Below, one piece after another: positions 1-7,894 of a stretch of DNA of 64,000 bases; the first letter of the stretch is position 1, and each line of letters starts with the position of its first letter. The position numbers were made by a program, and so were the translations under genes. The DNA comes from Oscillospiraceae bacterium (GTDB taxonomy: Bacteria; Bacillota; Clostridia; Oscillospirales; Oscillospiraceae), in assembly GCA_020025575.1 (NCBI GenBank), contig JAHHRW010000003.1:1-64000 (forward strand), given 5' to 3'. The notes below the pieces were generated by a model that was not told the DNA's origin, did not search any database, and saw only the letters and a list, made by a program, of their open reading frames with translations.

Positions 1-53
1 CCTGTGACCCCATGCTTGTAAGGCATGTGCTCTCCCAGCTGAGCTATGCTCCC
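1..53 (-). tRNA. tRNA-Val (anticodon UAC), 3' part outside the window
   Basis: Read on the minus strand from 53, the acceptor strand GGGAGCA, the D arm GCTC..GAGC, and the anticodon stem CATGC/GCATG around loop CTTACAA are all present, giving anticodon TAC (valine). The variable loop GGGTC and the start of the T stem follow before the window ends, so roughly the last 23 nt are missing. It has its own consensus promoter at 95-123. Other tRNA genes may follow beyond the edge, which cannot be seen. Confidence 0.93.
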
Positions 54-94
54 AACTCGCTTGCCGTGAGGGGTTCACCTCAGCGACGTGGATT

Positions 95-123
95 ATTATA
101 CCTGTTGGGGCCCATTTTGTCAA
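95..123 (-). promoter_or_regulatory. Sigma-A promoter of the tRNA-Val gene
   Basis: On the minus strand TTGACA (123-118), a 17-bp spacer and TATAAT (100-95) form a perfect consensus promoter. Transcription should start near 88, about 35 nt before the tRNA. A perfect promoter fits a stable-RNA gene. No clear terminator for the upstream hslO is visible between 124 and 197. Confidence 0.88.
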
Positions 124-197
124 GCACTTTTTTTCATTTTTTTCAAAGAACTTTATCAAGCAAAATAGGCCCCATTTTTATTCAATCACGGCGTAAA

Positions 198-1076
198 TCA
201 AATCTTTTTTAACAGGTTTGAAATATCCTCCGGAGTAAAGTTATATACCGTATCACAGAATTGGCATTCAACAGGAAAAGTTTTTCCCTCTTCCATAATG
301 TCTGTTAATTCCTCTTTGCCCAAACTGATCAAGGCAGACTCGACCCGTTCCCGAGAGCAATAGCACTGATAGGATATCTCCGTAGTCTCCATAAACACAA
401 CGCCCAGATCACCGCAGACCTGTCCCAGAATTTCTTCAGGGGTCATCCCCTGCTCCAGCATGGGAGTTACCGCACCCGCGCGGCGAATCCCCGCCTCCAA
501 CTGATCGATGACCTCCTCTGGAGCACCGGGCAAAAGCTGCAGAATATAGCCGCCTGCCACCTTGACGCTCTGATCCCGATCCACCAAAACCCCAAGTGCA
601 CAGGCAGTCGCCGTCTGTTCGCTTTGGGCGAAGTAAGCAGTTACATCGTCAGCAATTTCTCCAGACACCAGTTCAACAGACCCCACATAAGGTTCCTTCA
701 TTTGCAGATCACGGATCACCGTCAGGGTACCGTCGGTACCAACCGTCGCACCAACATCCAATTTACCGGGGTACTTTTCCACCAGCGGCACTTGGGGCTG
801 TGTCACATAGCCTCGGACATTACCGTTAGGGTCAGATACGCAGACAATGGTGCCCACCGGACCGCCGCCCTTAATTTGCAGGGTCATGGAGCCATTATCC
901 ACCTTCTGCATATTTCCCATCATAGATGCAGCTGTCAGTGCACGTCCAAAGGCCGCTGTCGCATTTGCAGTCGTCTGATGGATTTCAGCAGCACGTCTAA
1001 CGGTTTCTGTAGAACGAATGGCTACAACCTTCACAAAGCCATCCATGCTCATGCCTCGAACAATATAGTCACTCAT
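198..1076 (-). CDS. hslO: Hsp33 redox-regulated chaperone
   Basis: Cytosolic holdase chaperone that is switched on by oxidation and protects unfolding proteins. The 292-residue length matches the family. The C-terminal zinc centre is complete: CxC at residues 238/240 and CxxC at 271/274, the four cysteines that bind zinc when reduced and form disulfides under oxidative stress. The ATG start lies inside the end of the upstream methyltransferase gene (4-bp ATGA overlap, 1073-1076), so the two are probably translationally coupled. In a strict anaerobe the role would be defence against oxygen exposure (inference). The next gene on the strand is tRNA-Val, which has its own promoter. Confidence 0.95.
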   Translation of the reverse strand: MSDYIVRGMSMDGFVKVVAIRSTETVRRAAEIHQTTANATAAFGRALTAASMMGNMQKVDNGSMTLQIKGGGPVGTIVCVSDPNGNVRGYVTQPQVPLVEKYPGKLDVGATVGTDGTLTVIRDLQMKEPYVGSVELVSGEIADDVTAYFAQSEQTATACALGVLVDRDQSVKVAGGYILQLLPGAPEEVIDQLEAGIRRAGAVTPMLEQGMTPEEILGQVCGDLGVVFMETTEISYQCYCSRERVESALISLGKEELTDIMEEGKTFPVECQFCDTVYNFTPEDISNLLKKI

Positions 1077-1822
1077 TTGATTTTACCCTTTCTTGCTTTG
1101 AAATAAATGCGCTGTTCCCCTTCTCTTGGGTCACACAAAACGCCGTCAGCATATACACGCACAGATGTAAACCCAGCCTGTTTCAAAAAGGATTTCAGCT
1201 GCTGTGCGGAATATGCATACTCCTGATGTTCTTCAAAGGAACGCTGCCATACTTCTCCCTGTCGTTGAAACAAATCCATCCCATAGGAGCAAATATTCGT
1301 TTTGGAGTCAAATTCACCTCTCCAGACACAGTAGACATCGTCATCCTCGTCCAGAAAAACCTGTCCATCCATCGCTTGTAATTTCTCAGGGGTATTTACA
1401 TCAAAGATAAAGATTCCACCGGGATTCAGCGCTTTGTACACCCGACGGATGGCTTCTTTGCAGTCATCCGGATTTAGAATGTAATCCAGACTATCCAGAA
1501 AGCACACTGCCATGTCAACTCCACGCAGCAGCTTCAGCTCCTGCAAACTTTGATGAATAAAAGCAGGCTGGTTATCCAGATCTGCACACTTGTCATAAGC
1601 CTGTATAAGCATTTCCTCGGACAAATCCACCGCAACCACCTGATAGCCCCTTTGCGCAAGGATTCTGGTTGTGGATCCGGTTCCGCAGGCCAGGTCCGCC
1701 ACCGTTCGCGGCTGCAGCCCCTCCTGTGCCAGTATTTCGTGTGCAAAACCGATAACGGCTTCATAATCAACATCATTGGTCAGGCGGTCGTAGGAGGCCG
1801 CCAGCGCCCCATAGGCATTCAT
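1073..1822 (-). CDS. Class I SAM-dependent methyltransferase, substrate unknown
   Basis: A 249-residue protein with the Rossmann-fold methyltransferase motif I (VADLACGTGSTTRIL) about 40 residues in, followed by the acidic motif II (VVAVDLSEEML) and a motif IV region (VDMAVCFLDSLDYIL). It resembles the UbiE/YqeM-like group of small-molecule or tRNA methyltransferases, but nothing in the sequence fixes the substrate. I start it at the ATG at 1822 because GGAGGTG lies 7 nt upstream; an in-frame start at 1855 would fall inside the ftsZ terminator hairpin. It overlaps hslO by 4 bp, forming a two-gene unit downstream of ftsZ. Confidence 0.8.
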   Translation of the reverse strand: MNAYGALAASYDRLTNDVDYEAVIGFAHEILAQEGLQPRTVADLACGTGSTTRILAQRGYQVVAVDLSEEMLIQAYDKCADLDNQPAFIHQSLQELKLLRGVDMAVCFLDSLDYILNPDDCKEAIRRVYKALNPGGIFIFDVNTPEKLQAMDGQVFLDEDDDVYCVWRGEFDSKTNICSYGMDLFQRQGEVWQRSFEEHQEYAYSAQQLKSFLKQAGFTSVRVYADGVLCDPREGEQRIYFKARKGKIK

Positions 1823-1847
1823 CAATGGACACCTCCAGTAAATATTG

Positions 1848-1878
1848 AAAAGCACCCCAGGCCCGAAACCTGGGGTGC
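1848..1878 (-). terminator. Rho-independent terminator after ftsZ
   Basis: A perfect 10-bp stem (1852-1861 with 1869-1878, GCACCCCAGG/CCTGGGGTGC) with a 7-nt loop is followed on the minus strand by TTTTC. It lies 17 nt after the ftsZ stop. The T run is short, so some read-through into the methyltransferase gene is likely, because no separate promoter for that gene is obvious. Confidence 0.75.
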
Positions 1879-1894
1879 AGCGATTGCATTCAGA

Positions 1895-2968
1895 TCAACG
1901 GCCGAAGATCTTGAAGATCTCGTCGATGTCGCTGATATCGGAAGGCTTTGCAGCGTTCGTGGCAGAAGCTCCAGTAGCAGAGGCAGCATCGTTAGAGGTG
2001 GACTGCCCACCTTCAGCCTGCTCAAAGCCGGTAGCGATGACGGTAACGCGCATCTCATCTTCGAACAAGTCGGAAGAAGTTGCGCCGAAGATGATATTTG
2101 CATCCGGATTAGCAGCCTCCTGAACGATGCCTGCAGCAGTCTCTACATCATCCAGAGTCAGCTCAGAAGAACCGGTCACATTCACCAGAACACCGGTAGC
2201 ACCATTGATGGAAGTTTCCAACAGGGGGCTGGAAACAGCAGCCAGAGCAGCCTGCTCAGCCTTTTCACGACCGGAGGCAGTGCCAACGCCCATGTGTGCA
2301 CGGCCAGCATCCTTCATGACAGCGGATACGTCAGCAAAGTCCAGGTTGATAATCACGCGATCAGAATAACCAACCAATTCAGAAATAGAGGTCACAGCCT
2401 GCTTCAGAACATCATCGGCGATGCCAAATGCATTGGCAAAAGTGATCTTCTGCTCAGTGACATACTTGAGTCGATCATTGGGGATAATGATCAGGGAATC
2501 AACTCTCTCACCCAGTTCCGCAATACCAGCCTCAGCCTGACGCATACGGTTTGCGCCCTCAAACTTGAAAGGCTTGGTAACAACACCAACAGTCAGAATG
2601 CCAGCCTCATGAGCCAGATCTGCAACGATGGGAGCTGCGCCGGTGCCGGTACCGCCGCCCATACCAGCGGTGATGAAAACCATATCCGTGTCTTCCAGAA
2701 CCTTGGCGATTGCAGCTCTGGACTCTTCTGCGGACTTACGGCCAATCTCAGGCTTGGATCCTGCACCCATACCGCCGGTCAGTTTCTCACCGATCTGCAG
2801 CTTGTTGGTGCAGTTAGACTTATTCAGATCCTGCTTATCGGTGTTAACGACCACAAAATCCACACCGTTTACGCCGGACTCGATCATACGATTGATAACA
2901 TTGTTACCAGCGCCGCCGACACCGATAACCTTGATTTTAACTACTCTTTCCTGAAAAGCTTCAGTCAT
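1895..2968 (-). CDS. ftsZ: Cell division GTPase FtsZ
   Basis: Tubulin-like GTPase that polymerises into the Z-ring at mid-cell and recruits the divisome. The tubulin signature GGGTGTG is at residues 104-110, and the N-terminal nucleotide-binding stretch IKVIGVGGAGNNVINRM is intact. Length is 357 residues, slightly shorter than the usual 370-390, because the linker after residue 315 is short. The C-terminal peptide is DISDIDEIFKIFGR, where many Firmicutes end in DIPxFLRRR. AGGAGG sits 8 nt before the ATG. The gene has its own promoter and terminator, so it can be expressed independently of the dcw cluster. No ftsA precedes it; ftsQ is the neighbour. Confidence 0.98.
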   Translation of the reverse strand: MTEAFQERVVKIKVIGVGGAGNNVINRMIESGVNGVDFVVVNTDKQDLNKSNCTNKLQIGEKLTGGMGAGSKPEIGRKSAEESRAAIAKVLEDTDMVFITAGMGGGTGTGAAPIVADLAHEAGILTVGVVTKPFKFEGANRMRQAEAGIAELGERVDSLIIIPNDRLKYVTEQKITFANAFGIADDVLKQAVTSISELVGYSDRVIINLDFADVSAVMKDAGRAHMGVGTASGREKAEQAALAAVSSPLLETSINGATGVLVNVTGSSELTLDDVETAAGIVQEAANPDANIIFGATSSDLFEDEMRVTVIATGFEQAEGGQSTSNDAASATGASATNAAKPSDISDIDEIFKIFGR

Positions 2969-3031
2969 AAAATAATCCTCCTATGTATATTTCGCATTAG
3001 GTGCGTAACAATACTACATTTATACCTGTAT

Positions 3032-3060
3032 ATTCTAGCGTGAAAATAGCGTTTGGTCAA
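3032..3060 (-). promoter_or_regulatory. Promoter of ftsZ
   Basis: On the minus strand TTGACC (3060-3055), a 17-bp spacer and TAGAAT (3037-3032) give 5/6 and 5/6 matches to the sigma-A consensus. The leader to the ftsZ ATG at 2968 is about 55 nt. It lies in the 140-bp gap after ftsQ, in which no strong terminator is visible, so ftsZ may be transcribed from both this promoter and the dcw operon. Confidence 0.8.
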
Positions 3061-3108
3061 TAGACAATCTTTATTTTCCTGAAAGATTTTGTAGGGATTT
3101 GTATCCAT

Positions 3109-4290
3109 TTATCCAACAGGAGTTAATAGTGCCTCCTCAGAAAACGCAAATGACACATCCAGTTTACCTGCAAGATCTGGTTCCAGCTGCTTTACTGCCT
3201 GAGCCATATAGCTGATTTTGTATTCCAAACGCTGTGCATCGCCGAGAATAACATGGAACCGTTGACCGTATTCCATGGTAAGATTGGCCGGATCGGAAAC
3301 ATCAATTGATGCAATCTTTCCGATAACCTCACTGCGCTCCAGACACTGCAAGATCTCCAGTGCGATATTCAACGCCTCATCTGCACCTAGGTCGGGCTGA
3401 ACCGGGAGTTCTACAGGACTCTGCGGAATCTGCTCAGGCACTTTCTCAGTGGGCTGCGTTGTCTCCTCAGATACCGTCTCCGATGTCTCTGCATCAGTTT
3501 CTGCATCAGTTTCTGCATCAGTTTCTGTATTCTCTTCTGAAGATTCCGTTGTATCTGCCGTTTCTTCCGTAGGTTCCGTCTTTTCCGCAGTTTCCTCCGG
3601 AGTCTGCTCTACTTGCTGGACCTGGGCCGCCTGAACGGTCTGTCCCTTCTCAGGTGCCTCAATTTGAAGACCCAAAATTCTTGTATACCCGTTAGCGGCT
3701 GCGGTGTCGATCTGATCTACCACCCGGCCGTCTGAAGTAATGAGCCAACAGGATGAATCAGAGGCCTGAATGGCGTAGGTCACCTTCAACTCCGTAATCT
3801 CTATATTAACCGTTCCCGGCAAATGTATGCCAACTTTCACCCGATCAACATAAGGTAATTTTGCTATAATTCTTCCTGCAACCTTGGCCTTGCTGACACC
3901 TAACAGGGATTCGCCCTCATCAATACCGGAAGCCTCTCGAACCGTCCATGGGGTGTATTGATCCGTCCCTGAAACCTGGATTGTATCTACTCGGAAGAAA
4001 ATGGACAGGGCCAAAACCATTGCCATAACCACCGCCACGACACTAACCAGCTTCAGCAAGAACCGGCCCTTGCGGAAAGGTTTTGGCATTGTGTAGATTA
4101 CTTCCGGAATCTCCTCACGGGGGGGACGAACCACTCTCGTTTTCTTTTGGGTCATAGTTCGTTCTCTCTGATTTACCGTCGGACGCCTGCGACGTTCCGG
4201 AGCCGTACCACGCTGCGCAGTAGAAGAGCGTCGATTGTCGGGTCGTCGATTGGCAGACCGTCGTACCGGCTTTTTTTCTTTCGTATCCAT
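3109..4290 (-). CDS. ftsQ: Division protein FtsQ/DivIB with a long acidic insert
   Basis: Bitopic divisome protein that bridges FtsL/DivIC to the septal synthase. Residues 1-76 are cytoplasmic and very rich in Arg/Lys, residues 78-99 form one membrane helix, and a POTRA domain follows (FRVDTIQVSG to about residue 175). The family's beta domain is then interrupted by about 80 residues of Glu/Thr/Asp/Ser-rich low-complexity sequence (about 215-295), including TDAE repeats encoded by a 12-bp tandem repeat. A structured C-terminal segment of about 90 residues ends the protein. The 393-residue length exceeds the usual 250-290 because of the basic tail and the acidic insert. It lies 11 bp after murA, at the end of the dcw cluster. 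Confidence 0.88.
   Translation of the reverse strand: MDTKEKKPVRRSANRRPDNRRSSTAQRGTAPERRRRPTVNQRERTMTQKKTRVVRPPREEIPEVIYTMPKPFRKGRFLLKLVSVVAVVMAMVLALSIFFRVDTIQVSGTDQYTPWTVREASGIDEGESLLGVSKAKVAGRIIAKLPYVDRVKVGIHLPGTVNIEITELKVTYAIQASDSSCWLITSDGRVVDQIDTAAANGYTRILGLQIEAPEKGQTVQAAQVQQVEQTPEETAEKTEPTEETADTTESSEENTETDAETDAETDAETSETVSEETTQPTEKVPEQIPQSPVELPVQPDLGADEALNIALEILQCLERSEVIGKIASIDVSDPANLTMEYGQRFHVILGDAQRLEYKISYMAQAVKQLEPDLAGKLDVSFAFSEEALLTPVG
3488..3530 (-). repeat. 12-bp tandem repeat inside ftsQ
   Basis: Three exact copies of tctgcatcagtt (3488-3499, 3500-3511, 3512-3523) and a partial fourth encode the repeated ETDA/TDAE residues in the acidic linker of FtsQ. Because the unit is a multiple of 3, copy-number change by slippage would lengthen or shorten the linker without breaking the frame. 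Confidence 0.9.
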
Positions 4291-4301
4291 ATATATCCTC
4301 C

Positions 4302-5540
4302 CTATGCCTGATGAACGTCTGCCCCCAAGGAACGCAGTTTCAAGGCAAAGTCTTCATAGCCCCGCAAAATATGCCGAAGGCCTAGTATCGTCGTTTTTCC
4401 CTGTGCTGCCAAAGCAGCAACCGTCAATGCAGCACCGCCGCGCAAATCCTGCGCTGTAACTGTACGGCCGTGCAAATGATCTACGCCATGTATACAGGCG
4501 CAGTTTCCATTGCGCTCTATATGCGCACCCATGGCTTGAAATCCCGTGATATGGTTCAAACGGTCTGAAAAAACCGTCTCATCTATCATTGTCGTTCCCT
4601 TGGCTCGAAGCAGCGCTGCCATCATCGGCGCTTGTGCATCCGTCGGGAACCCCGGGTAAGGGGCTGTGGTAATGCTGCCAGGGCTAATCAGATCACCAGC
4701 CTGTATGCGAAGGCATCCATCCACATAAACGATATCGCACCCTGCCCGCTGCAGAACATCAAGAACCGATGACAAGTGCCCCGGTTCCACATGACAAAGC
4801 AAAACATCTCCGCCTGCAGATGCTGCTGCGCAAGCAAAAGTGGCTGCCTCCATTCGATCCGGAATAACCTGCATCTGACTGCTGACCGGAAGTCCTCCGT
4901 CCACCCGGATACACGCAGTGCCATCGCCGGAAATACGGCAGCCACCGGCCCGCAGGAAATCACACAGGCAGCTAATTTCCGGCTCTCTTGCCGCATTATG
5001 AATGGTTGTCACACCATCAGCGCCAACACCTGCTAATATCAGATTCTCTGTTGCACCGACACTCGGATATGGCAACACAATTTCTGTTCCCACAAGATGG
5101 CCTGAAAAAACACCTTCGTTATCATTATCAGGGCTTGCTCCCAACGCAGTCAACCCATCTATATGGAAATTCACAGGGCGTTTCCCCAAGGAACACCCCC
5201 CCGGCTGTGTCAATCTGCATTTTCCCATCCGGGCCATCAATGACCCGGCAAAGAATACGGACCCCCGCATTCGATTCATCAATTCATCTGGAATATCCCA
5301 GCGCCAAATTGGTCTGGGATCCACACAAAGGCAATCATCATTTCGTTCAACCCTTGCCCCAAGATGAGTCAGTATCTCTACTGCCGCATCTACATCCGTA
5401 AGATTTGGACACGATTGGATGCAACAGGGTTCTTGAAATAGTACCGTTGCAGCCAACATAGGGAGTACCGCATTTTTACTGCCCGAGATCCAGACCTCTC
5501 CGGATAGACGCTTTCCCCCATCAACCAAAAGTGACTGCAA
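4302..5540 (-). CDS. murA: UDP-GlcNAc 1-carboxyvinyltransferase MurA
   Basis: First committed step of peptidoglycan synthesis: transfers enolpyruvate from PEP to UDP-GlcNAc in the cytosol. The 412-residue length is typical. The loop PGGCSLGKRPVNFH carries the catalytic cysteine at residue 116, so fosfomycin sensitivity at this residue is expected; K22-N23 (SGSKNAVLP) is the substrate-binding pair. The start is TTG at 5540, supported by a GGGGGTGG ribosome binding site and by homology beginning immediately. It follows murG by 46 bp, where the usual cluster would carry murC or murB, so murA is an unusual occupant here. Confidence 0.95.
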   Translation of the reverse strand: MQSLLVDGGKRLSGEVWISGSKNAVLPMLAATVLFQEPCCIQSCPNLTDVDAAVEILTHLGARVERNDDCLCVDPRPIWRWDIPDELMNRMRGSVFFAGSLMARMGKCRLTQPGGCSLGKRPVNFHIDGLTALGASPDNDNEGVFSGHLVGTEIVLPYPSVGATENLILAGVGADGVTTIHNAAREPEISCLCDFLRAGGCRISGDGTACIRVDGGLPVSSQMQVIPDRMEAATFACAAASAGGDVLLCHVEPGHLSSVLDVLQRAGCDIVYVDGCLRIQAGDLISPGSITTAPYPGFPTDAQAPMMAALLRAKGTTMIDETVFSDRLNHITGFQAMGAHIERNGNCACIHGVDHLHGRTVTAQDLRGGAALTVAALAAQGKTTILGLRHILRGYEDFALKLRSLGADVHQA

Positions 5541-5556
5541 GCCACCACCCCCTGTT

Positions 5557-5577
5557 ATAGAATGTAAACCATTCTAT
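5557..5577 (-). other. Small hairpin before the murA ribosome binding site
   Basis: A perfect 8-bp stem (ATAGAATG 5557-5564, CATTCTAT 5570-5577) closes a 5-nt loop, which reads GTTTA on the transcript. It sits in the 46-nt murG-murA gap directly before the ribosome binding site. There is no T run, so it is not a terminator; RNA processing or translational tuning are possible roles. Confidence 0.55.
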
Positions 5578-5586
5578 GACAAGGGC

Positions 5587-6711
5587 CTATTTGTGTGCCA
5601 ATTTTACAATGGTGTCGCAAATTTGCTCTGCTGAGTCCGGAATTGCACCGGCAAGTAGCGCCTGACGCATTTTTTCCCGCTTAGGCTTATCCGAAAGCAG
5701 CTTACCAGCCTCTTCATATAGCTTTTTACCCGTGCATTCAGATTCCAGCACCACAAGGCACCCGCCTCGATTCTCAAGAATCCGGGCATTCTTCTCTTGA
5801 TGGTTATCTGTTACATTGGGAGAAGGAATCAAAATACAGGGCGTTCCGGATGCCGCAATCTCATTGCAGCTGGAAGATCCTGCTCTGCTGATGATTAAAT
5901 CCGCTGCCGCCATGAGGGTTGGCATATTATAAATATACTCCCTCATGTCAAGCCCCGGTGTTTTTGTGAGATCGATTCCCTTTTCTTTCACCAGATCCGG
6001 CATCCAACGCCAGCCAAAAGAGCCAGTGGCATGAATGTGCTGATAAGGAATGCCGTCATCTAGCTCCAGTTTCATGAAATCAGCCATCGCCTTATTCATT
6101 TCCCTGGCGCCCAAAGATCCAAAGGCAGATACGATAAGAGGTCGGTCATCCAAACCGAGTTCCTTACGTGCCTGCAGCTGATTGGTGTAAATGAACTCCC
6201 GACGCACAGGCATCCCCACAGTCTTTACCTTGTCTTTAGACCGATATCGCTCTGCGCTCTCTGCAAATGTCACCAAAATCTGATCTACCCGGTCAGCAAC
6301 CAAGCGAGTGGCCAATCCGGGAACCGCATTTGCCTCGTGCACGCAGGTGGGAATTCCCATCCGGCTGCCCATATACAGCGCCGGAAAACTGGCATATCCG
6401 CCGGTTCCCAGAATCACATCCGGCTGAAACTCCCGAATCAATTTCCTGCTCTGCATCAGCGCACTCATAACATACCATACGCCCTTAACATTATGAACAA
6501 TGGCTTTTGGTGACAAGCTCCGGCGCAAACTGGATGAGGGCAGGAGCTTGATCTCATAACCGGCAGCGGGAACCAGATCCTCCTCCATGCCGTCTTTGCC
6601 GCCCACAAAGAGAATGTTACAATCAGGATAGCGCTCTTTTAGTATATTGGCTACAGCGATTCCCGGATTGATATGACCACCGGTTCCGCCGCAGGTAAAA
6701 ATCACATTCAT
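5587..6711 (-). CDS. murG: MurG, lipid II synthase
   Basis: Membrane-associated GT28 glycosyltransferase that adds GlcNAc from UDP-GlcNAc to lipid I to make lipid II. The N-terminal glycine-rich motif GGTGGHINPGIA and the second donor-domain motif SRAGSSSCNEIAASG, with its following P/N stretch (IPSPNVTDNHQEKNA), are intact. Length is 374 residues from the ATG at 6711; AGGAGG precedes this ATG, and the open frame further upstream is the ftsW gene read in another frame. It overlaps ftsW by ATGA (6708-6711), indicating translational coupling with the SEDS synthase that uses its product. Confidence 0.97.
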   Translation of the reverse strand: MNVIFTCGGTGGHINPGIAVANILKERYPDCNILFVGGKDGMEEDLVPAAGYEIKLLPSSSLRRSLSPKAIVHNVKGVWYVMSALMQSRKLIREFQPDVILGTGGYASFPALYMGSRMGIPTCVHEANAVPGLATRLVADRVDQILVTFAESAERYRSKDKVKTVGMPVRREFIYTNQLQARKELGLDDRPLIVSAFGSLGAREMNKAMADFMKLELDDGIPYQHIHATGSFGWRWMPDLVKEKGIDLTKTPGLDMREYIYNMPTLMAAADLIISRAGSSSCNEIAASGTPCILIPSPNVTDNHQEKNARILENRGGCLVVLESECTGKKLYEEAGKLLSDKPKREKMRQALLAGAIPDSAEQICDTIVKLAHK

Positions 6712-7871
6712 AAATCTTCCTCCTGTTTTCTTGCCCCGTTTATATGTCGAGAGATACTCAAGATTACACCCATCTCCCCCAAATTTACAGCTAACGCCGT
6801 TCCACCATAAGAAAAGAACGGAAGCGCAATCCCTGTGGACGGCAAGAGATTGGTCACCACACACAAATTTAGTATCGTCTGCACCGCAATCAGTGTGGTA
6901 AGTCCCGCTGCCAGCATGGAAGAAAAACGGTCGGCAGCATGCAGTGCAATATAATAACCACGAAGAATCAGCCCCGCGAACAGCACCATAATACACACTG
7001 CGCCAACAAGTCCCAACTCTTCGCAAATAATTGCAAAAATATAATCGTTATACTGGAATGGCAGATAAAGATATTTCTGCCTGCTTTTTCCCAGTCCCAA
7101 ACCGAATACACCGCCGGAGCCAATGGCATACAGCGACTGTAATATCTGATAGCCTGTATCACTGGGATCCTCATCTGGGCGGAGCCATGCCGTGACACGG
7201 TCACCGGCATACCCCATGAAGGTGATATACACAACCAGAAAGAGTACCGCTCCAGCTGCCCCCATCATAAGGTAACGGCTCCTGGTGCCGGAAATGAACA
7301 TCATTACCACTGCCACCATACCCATCAGCATGATTGCAGACAGATGCTTTTCCAGTGCCAGGGGAATCAGGATGCCCATCAGCGCCACCCCAAATCCCAT
7401 AATACCATAACGAAACTCAGCCGCCCGGGGGCCATAACTTCGGCTCAGCCGGGCCAACATGAGAATCATGGCAAATTTTGCAATCTCCGACGGCTGGAAC
7501 TGGATTCCACCTATGCTGATCCAGCGTTTGGCGCCATTGAACGACTGTCCGATCACAAGCACCGAAAGCAGAAGAACTATAGAGATCACATACACCCAAT
7601 TCGTGTATTTGTACCAAAACTGGGCCGGAATCTTGCTGAAAACAGCCATACATCCCAGACCCAGTACAGCGCAGATCGCCTGTTTTTGTAAATACTTGGT
7701 GGATACCGTGTACCCGGAATCAAATTCGCTCTGTGCTGAACTTGCTGAGTACAGCATCAAAAGCCCTACCCCCAGCAAAAGCAGCACCAACATCAAGAAA
7801 ATCGGATCTACTCCTCTTTCCCGCTTTAAAATAGCGGGGTCCTCATTGGCATAGGGAGCTCTTCTTCCCAA
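6708..7871 (-). CDS. ftsW: SEDS peptidoglycan glycosyltransferase FtsW
   Basis: Multi-pass membrane polymerase that builds septal glycan strands with its partner class B PBP. The 387 residues contain about ten hydrophobic helices. The extracellular loop motif (DTGYQILQSLYAIGSGG, then LPFQYNDYIFAI with the conserved Asp) and the C-terminal PSTGIALPFFSYGG are present. The region where many SEDS proteins have PDxG reads EKHLS here. The start is TTG at 7871, with AGGAG 9 nt upstream. murD, which usually lies between mraY and ftsW, is missing. SpoVE, the sporulation paralogue, is a possible alternative name, but the dcw position favours FtsW. Confidence 0.92.
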   Translation of the reverse strand: MGRRAPYANEDPAILKRERGVDPIFLMLVLLLLGVGLLMLYSASSAQSEFDSGYTVSTKYLQKQAICAVLGLGCMAVFSKIPAQFWYKYTNWVYVISIVLLLSVLVIGQSFNGAKRWISIGGIQFQPSEIAKFAMILMLARLSRSYGPRAAEFRYGIMGFGVALMGILIPLALEKHLSAIMLMGMVAVVMMFISGTRSRYLMMGAAGAVLFLVVYITFMGYAGDRVTAWLRPDEDPSDTGYQILQSLYAIGSGGVFGLGLGKSRQKYLYLPFQYNDYIFAIICEELGLVGAVCIMVLFAGLILRGYYIALHAADRFSSMLAAGLTTLIAVQTILNLCVVTNLLPSTGIALPFFSYGGTALAVNLGEMGVILSISRHINGARKQEEDL

Positions 7872-7894
7872 TGCCCAACGCTCCTTTCATAGTT

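Noticed and set aside
1550..3043. Long plus-strand open frame of 497 codons over ftsZ
   Set aside because: It is antisense to the methyltransferase and ftsZ genes, has no ribosome binding site or recognisable domain, and reflects the codon pattern of the real genes.
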